DNA of 29,505 nt from IMG/VR virus record IMGVR_UViG_3300036715_001606, positions 1 to 29,505 of that record. One strand, written 5' to 3'. Source of the DNA: a virus. The position numbers and the translations under genes were made by a program. Below, in pieces: positions 27,806 through 29,505 of this stretch. Positions within the stretch are counted from its first letter, which is position 1. The number at the start of each line of letters is the position of its first letter. The notes beneath the pieces are model-generated. The model was not told the origin of the DNA and did no database searches. It worked only from the letters and a program-made list of their open reading frames with translations.

Positions 27806-29505
27806 TCATGGCTTATAGGTGTTATGGGTGAGGATGAACGCATCGGCACGCTCACCGGCGAAGTAACTACCACCGCCAATACTGATGCGATTGACTGGGC
27901 GCATTCCGGCATCTTCGATCTTGACCACAGTTTCCAAATCAGTAGTGCCACCGCGCAGCACAACAACTTCCTTCCAAAGCATTTCGCTGAGCATGACACT
28001 GGAGCCGTCCATCAGGGTCATTGGCGTGGACTCGCTGGCGACGACAGCGGCCCCGAATTCCGTCACCAAGCGTAGGCATGGTTCGATGGAAATCTTTGAA
28101 CCTTCAACCATGCGCCCAAAAGTCTTGAACGTATGATGATCGAATGCTGTGATGTTGTCACCAGCTTGGATAAGACCTGCAGATCCACACTCCGGCATCT
28201 GCTGTGTGATTTCAACGCATCCGCCGCCGCCGGAGCCGCCGCCGCCCGAACCAGTGCCGGATGCGGGTACAGTCACCGTCACTTGACCAACCCACACAAC
28301 GGATTCAGTTGTTGCGAGCTGGTTCGGGTCTGTTGTGATGTTCAGGGTCTTGCTACCACCTGTCCAGACAGGGTCTAGGTAATAGAGGAAATACGTTATA
28401 GCGGTTGAGCGTGCTTGGTTGACGGTGCCGCTGGATGAGTTGTAGGCGATCAGCGCCTCACCAGTTCCCATTTGCAACGTGGACGCGGTAACGCTGATAG
28501 TAACGACGGACGGCGTTGCTGTGCTGTAGCTGGAAGTGATTGCCAAGCTATTGTCCCATCGGCTCGTCAGACTCGCCGCGTTGATCGGCGGGAGATTCAC
28601 TTGGCTGTTCATTTGCTGGTAAGAGAACATGTCGTCAATCAGCACATCCATGAACGTCTGTGCAGCAGTCACCGTCAATGCGCCACCGGAAGTATTCGCA
28701 ACCGCCATATTGATGAAGAATTTAGCCTTGGTCGCTGATGTCGGTACGGCGCTTATGCCGGCCACCTGAACAAAGCTGCCGCCAACCGGAGTTGCTGTGC
28801 TCCATGAGTCGGAACTAACAGGCACATCATTCTCTTGGTAATACTGGATGCCGATGCTCATCGTTGCGGTGAGACCGGCATGAGTGTAGGTGCCAGCACT
28901 CCACTTCACCATTCCACCGAATTGAATGATGCCGCCAAGTACGACAGGGATCAGTGAGGAAGACATCACCTGCATAGAACTGTTGCCTGTCGGGATCACC
29001 ACGCCGGCAGTGATCAGCATTTCAAGTCCTTGCTGTCCGCCGTTGAACTTGCCAGCGGCTGTCATCAGCTTTACTTGGTAAGTTGAGTCACTAATCATCA
29101 CGCGCCAGTTGTCGCACAGCGGCAAGTTAGCAGCAATCGCGCTACCGACAGGCGCACCAACCCGATTGGACTCGAAGCCTGGATTGAGAATCAGGTTGTG
29201 CCCTTCGGACGGGATGAATACCTTGCCAGTGCTGCTTAGGATGGAAGTGTATGCAGACCAGCCAGCAGAGACGAGAACGCCGCGTGCTCTTGCGCGATAC
29301 CAGTATGTTTCGCCTGTTGCGAAATGGTGGACGTAACCTGTGCCGGTCGGCCCGACTTGGGCGAGCACGGTGTAGGTGCCGCCACTGGTCGTCGAGTATT
29401 CGATTGAGGTGCAACCGACTGATGCAGGGTTCTGGTTCGTCCAAGTAATATTGACGCCATCCGCCACGGCAGTCACCGCAAAGTTATTCGGAGTCAGCGG
29501 AACAT
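27806..29505 (-). CDS. Large tail fibre/tip protein with FN3, jelly-roll-like and C-terminal Hint domains (5' end beyond right edge)
   Basis: At least 565 residues; the frame is open to the right edge. Numbering from the first visible codon: an FN3-like domain (1-90, NFAVTAVADGVNITWTN), then NLILNPGFESN opening a CBM4/9-like jelly roll (about 100-290), a beta region with TYFLYYLDPVWTGG (about 370), a poly-Gly linker and, from Cys429, a ~133-residue Hint-type domain ending ILTHN, with four residues (TYKP) after it. Such modules belong to receptor-binding or tip proteins of siphophages. The Hint domain may self-cleave at Gly-Cys. The upstream part probably contains the virion-attachment region. 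Confidence 0.78.
   Translation of the reverse strand, partial: VPLTPNNFAVTAVADGVNITWTNQNPASVGCTSIEYSTTSGGTYTVLAQVGPTGTGYVHHFATGETYWYRARARGVLVSAGWSAYTSILSSTGKVFIPSEGHNLILNPGFESNRVGAPVGSAIAANLPLCDNWRVMISDSTYQVKLMTAAGKFNGGQQGLEMLITAGVVIPTGNSSMQVMSSSLIPVVLGGIIQFGGMVKWSAGTYTHAGLTATMSIGIQYYQENDVPVSSDSWSTATPVGGSFVQVAGISAVPTSATKAKFFINMAVANTSGGALTVTAAQTFMDVLIDDMFSYQQMNSQVNLPPINAASLTSRWDNSLAITSSYSTATPSVVTISVTASTLQMGTGEALIAYNSSSGTVNQARSTAITYFLYYLDPVWTGGSKTLNITTDPNQLATTESVVWVGQVTVTVPASGTGSGGGGSGGGGCVEITQQMPECGSAGLIQAGDNITAFDHHTFKTFGRMVEGSKISIEPCLRLVTEFGAAVVASESTPMTLMDGSSVMLSEMLWKEVVVLRGGTTDLETVVKIEDAGMRPVNRISIGGGSYFAGERADAFILTHNTYKP
27821..28219 (-). other. Hint (intein/hedgehog-like) domain in the tail fibre
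   Basis: Starts at Cys directly after GSGGGGSGGGG and ends at His-Asn. Block A-like: CVEITQQMPECG, then LIQAGDNITAFD (the I-x-x-GDxV pattern). Block B-like: LRLVTEFGAAVVASESTP then MDG, with Thr where the usual His stands. Block F/G-like: TVVKIEDAGMRPVNRIS, then SYFAG and FILTHN. The order and strand pattern fit the family; the missing His raises doubt about activity. Confidence 0.7.

Noticed and set aside
27376-27999. Longer N-terminus for the gene at 27376-27795
   Set aside because: Extension would overlap the Hint domain coding region; the ATG at 27795 has its own GAGGG ribosome site.
1-29505. Prophage attachment sites, integrase, insertion sequences, tRNA genes
   Set aside because: No integrase, transposase, terminal repeats or cloverleaf-like sequence was noticed; the 16-bp repeat at 5250/25486 lacks an adjoining recombinase gene.

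Overview
The window reads as a stretch of a tailed double-stranded DNA bacteriophage (Caudoviricetes) genome. It holds a large terminase, a portal protein, tail-fibre-like proteins, a full replication gene set and a lysis cassette. The host is probably Gram-negative: the lysis cassette has a lipoprotein with a lipobox overlapping a membrane-anchored protein (a two-component spanin layout) and a small T7-lysozyme-type amidase. No integrase, repressor, tRNA, rRNA, transposase or CRISPR array was seen, so lysogeny is unsupported but not excluded beyond the window. Base composition is moderately GC-rich. Genes are packed tightly, usually with ATGA, GTGA or TAATG stop/start overlaps.

Layout. (1) Positions 1-4918, minus strand: small terminase, large terminase, portal, then three fibre- or decoration-like proteins running off the left edge; this is the start of the late operon. 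(2) Positions 4919-5449: a gene-free control region with twelve copies of the 9-mer TAGCGTCCC (three inverted), nested hairpins and a hairpin element that recurs at 25.5 kb. (3) Positions 5450-12662, minus strand: replication genes, with an SNF2-type helicase, a MazG-like pyrophosphohydrolase, a possible single-strand-binding protein, a RepB-type primase with a C-terminal zinc motif and an SF3 (D5-like) helicase. (4) Positions 12663-12835: divergent control region. (5) Positions 12836-25409, plus strand: DUF2786, DUF932, a low-complexity winged-helix protein, a flavoprotein-like gene, a ThyX-like enzyme with an altered signature, a stand-alone sigma-70 region 4 protein, a HAD phosphatase, a zinc-ribbon/DUF6378 protein, a DnaQ-type exonuclease, a DnaE-type polymerase, a VRR-NUC nuclease and a string of small ORFs. 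(6) Positions 25410-25581: convergent junction with a strong bidirectional terminator. (7) Positions 25582-29505, minus strand: lysis cassette preceded by a large tail fibre that carries a C-terminal Hint (intein/hedgehog-like) domain and runs off the right edge.

The late genes leave the window on the left going leftward, and the end of a late-type operon enters on the right going leftward. On a circular map this is one late operon, terminase to structural genes to tail to lysis, that wraps around. The early region is then an island of about 20 kb bounded on both sides by the same hairpin repeat. The phage appears largely self-sufficient for replication: primase, two helicases, polymerase with separate proofreading exonuclease, a PD-(D/E)XK nuclease and nucleotide-pool enzymes (ThyX-like, MazG-like).

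Most worth checking: the iteron/cruciform region, the small sigma region 4 protein together with a 20-bp element upstream of two minus-strand operons, the ThyX-like/flavoprotein pair, the Hint-tailed fibre, and an amidase with an EF-hand-like loop inside its zinc site.
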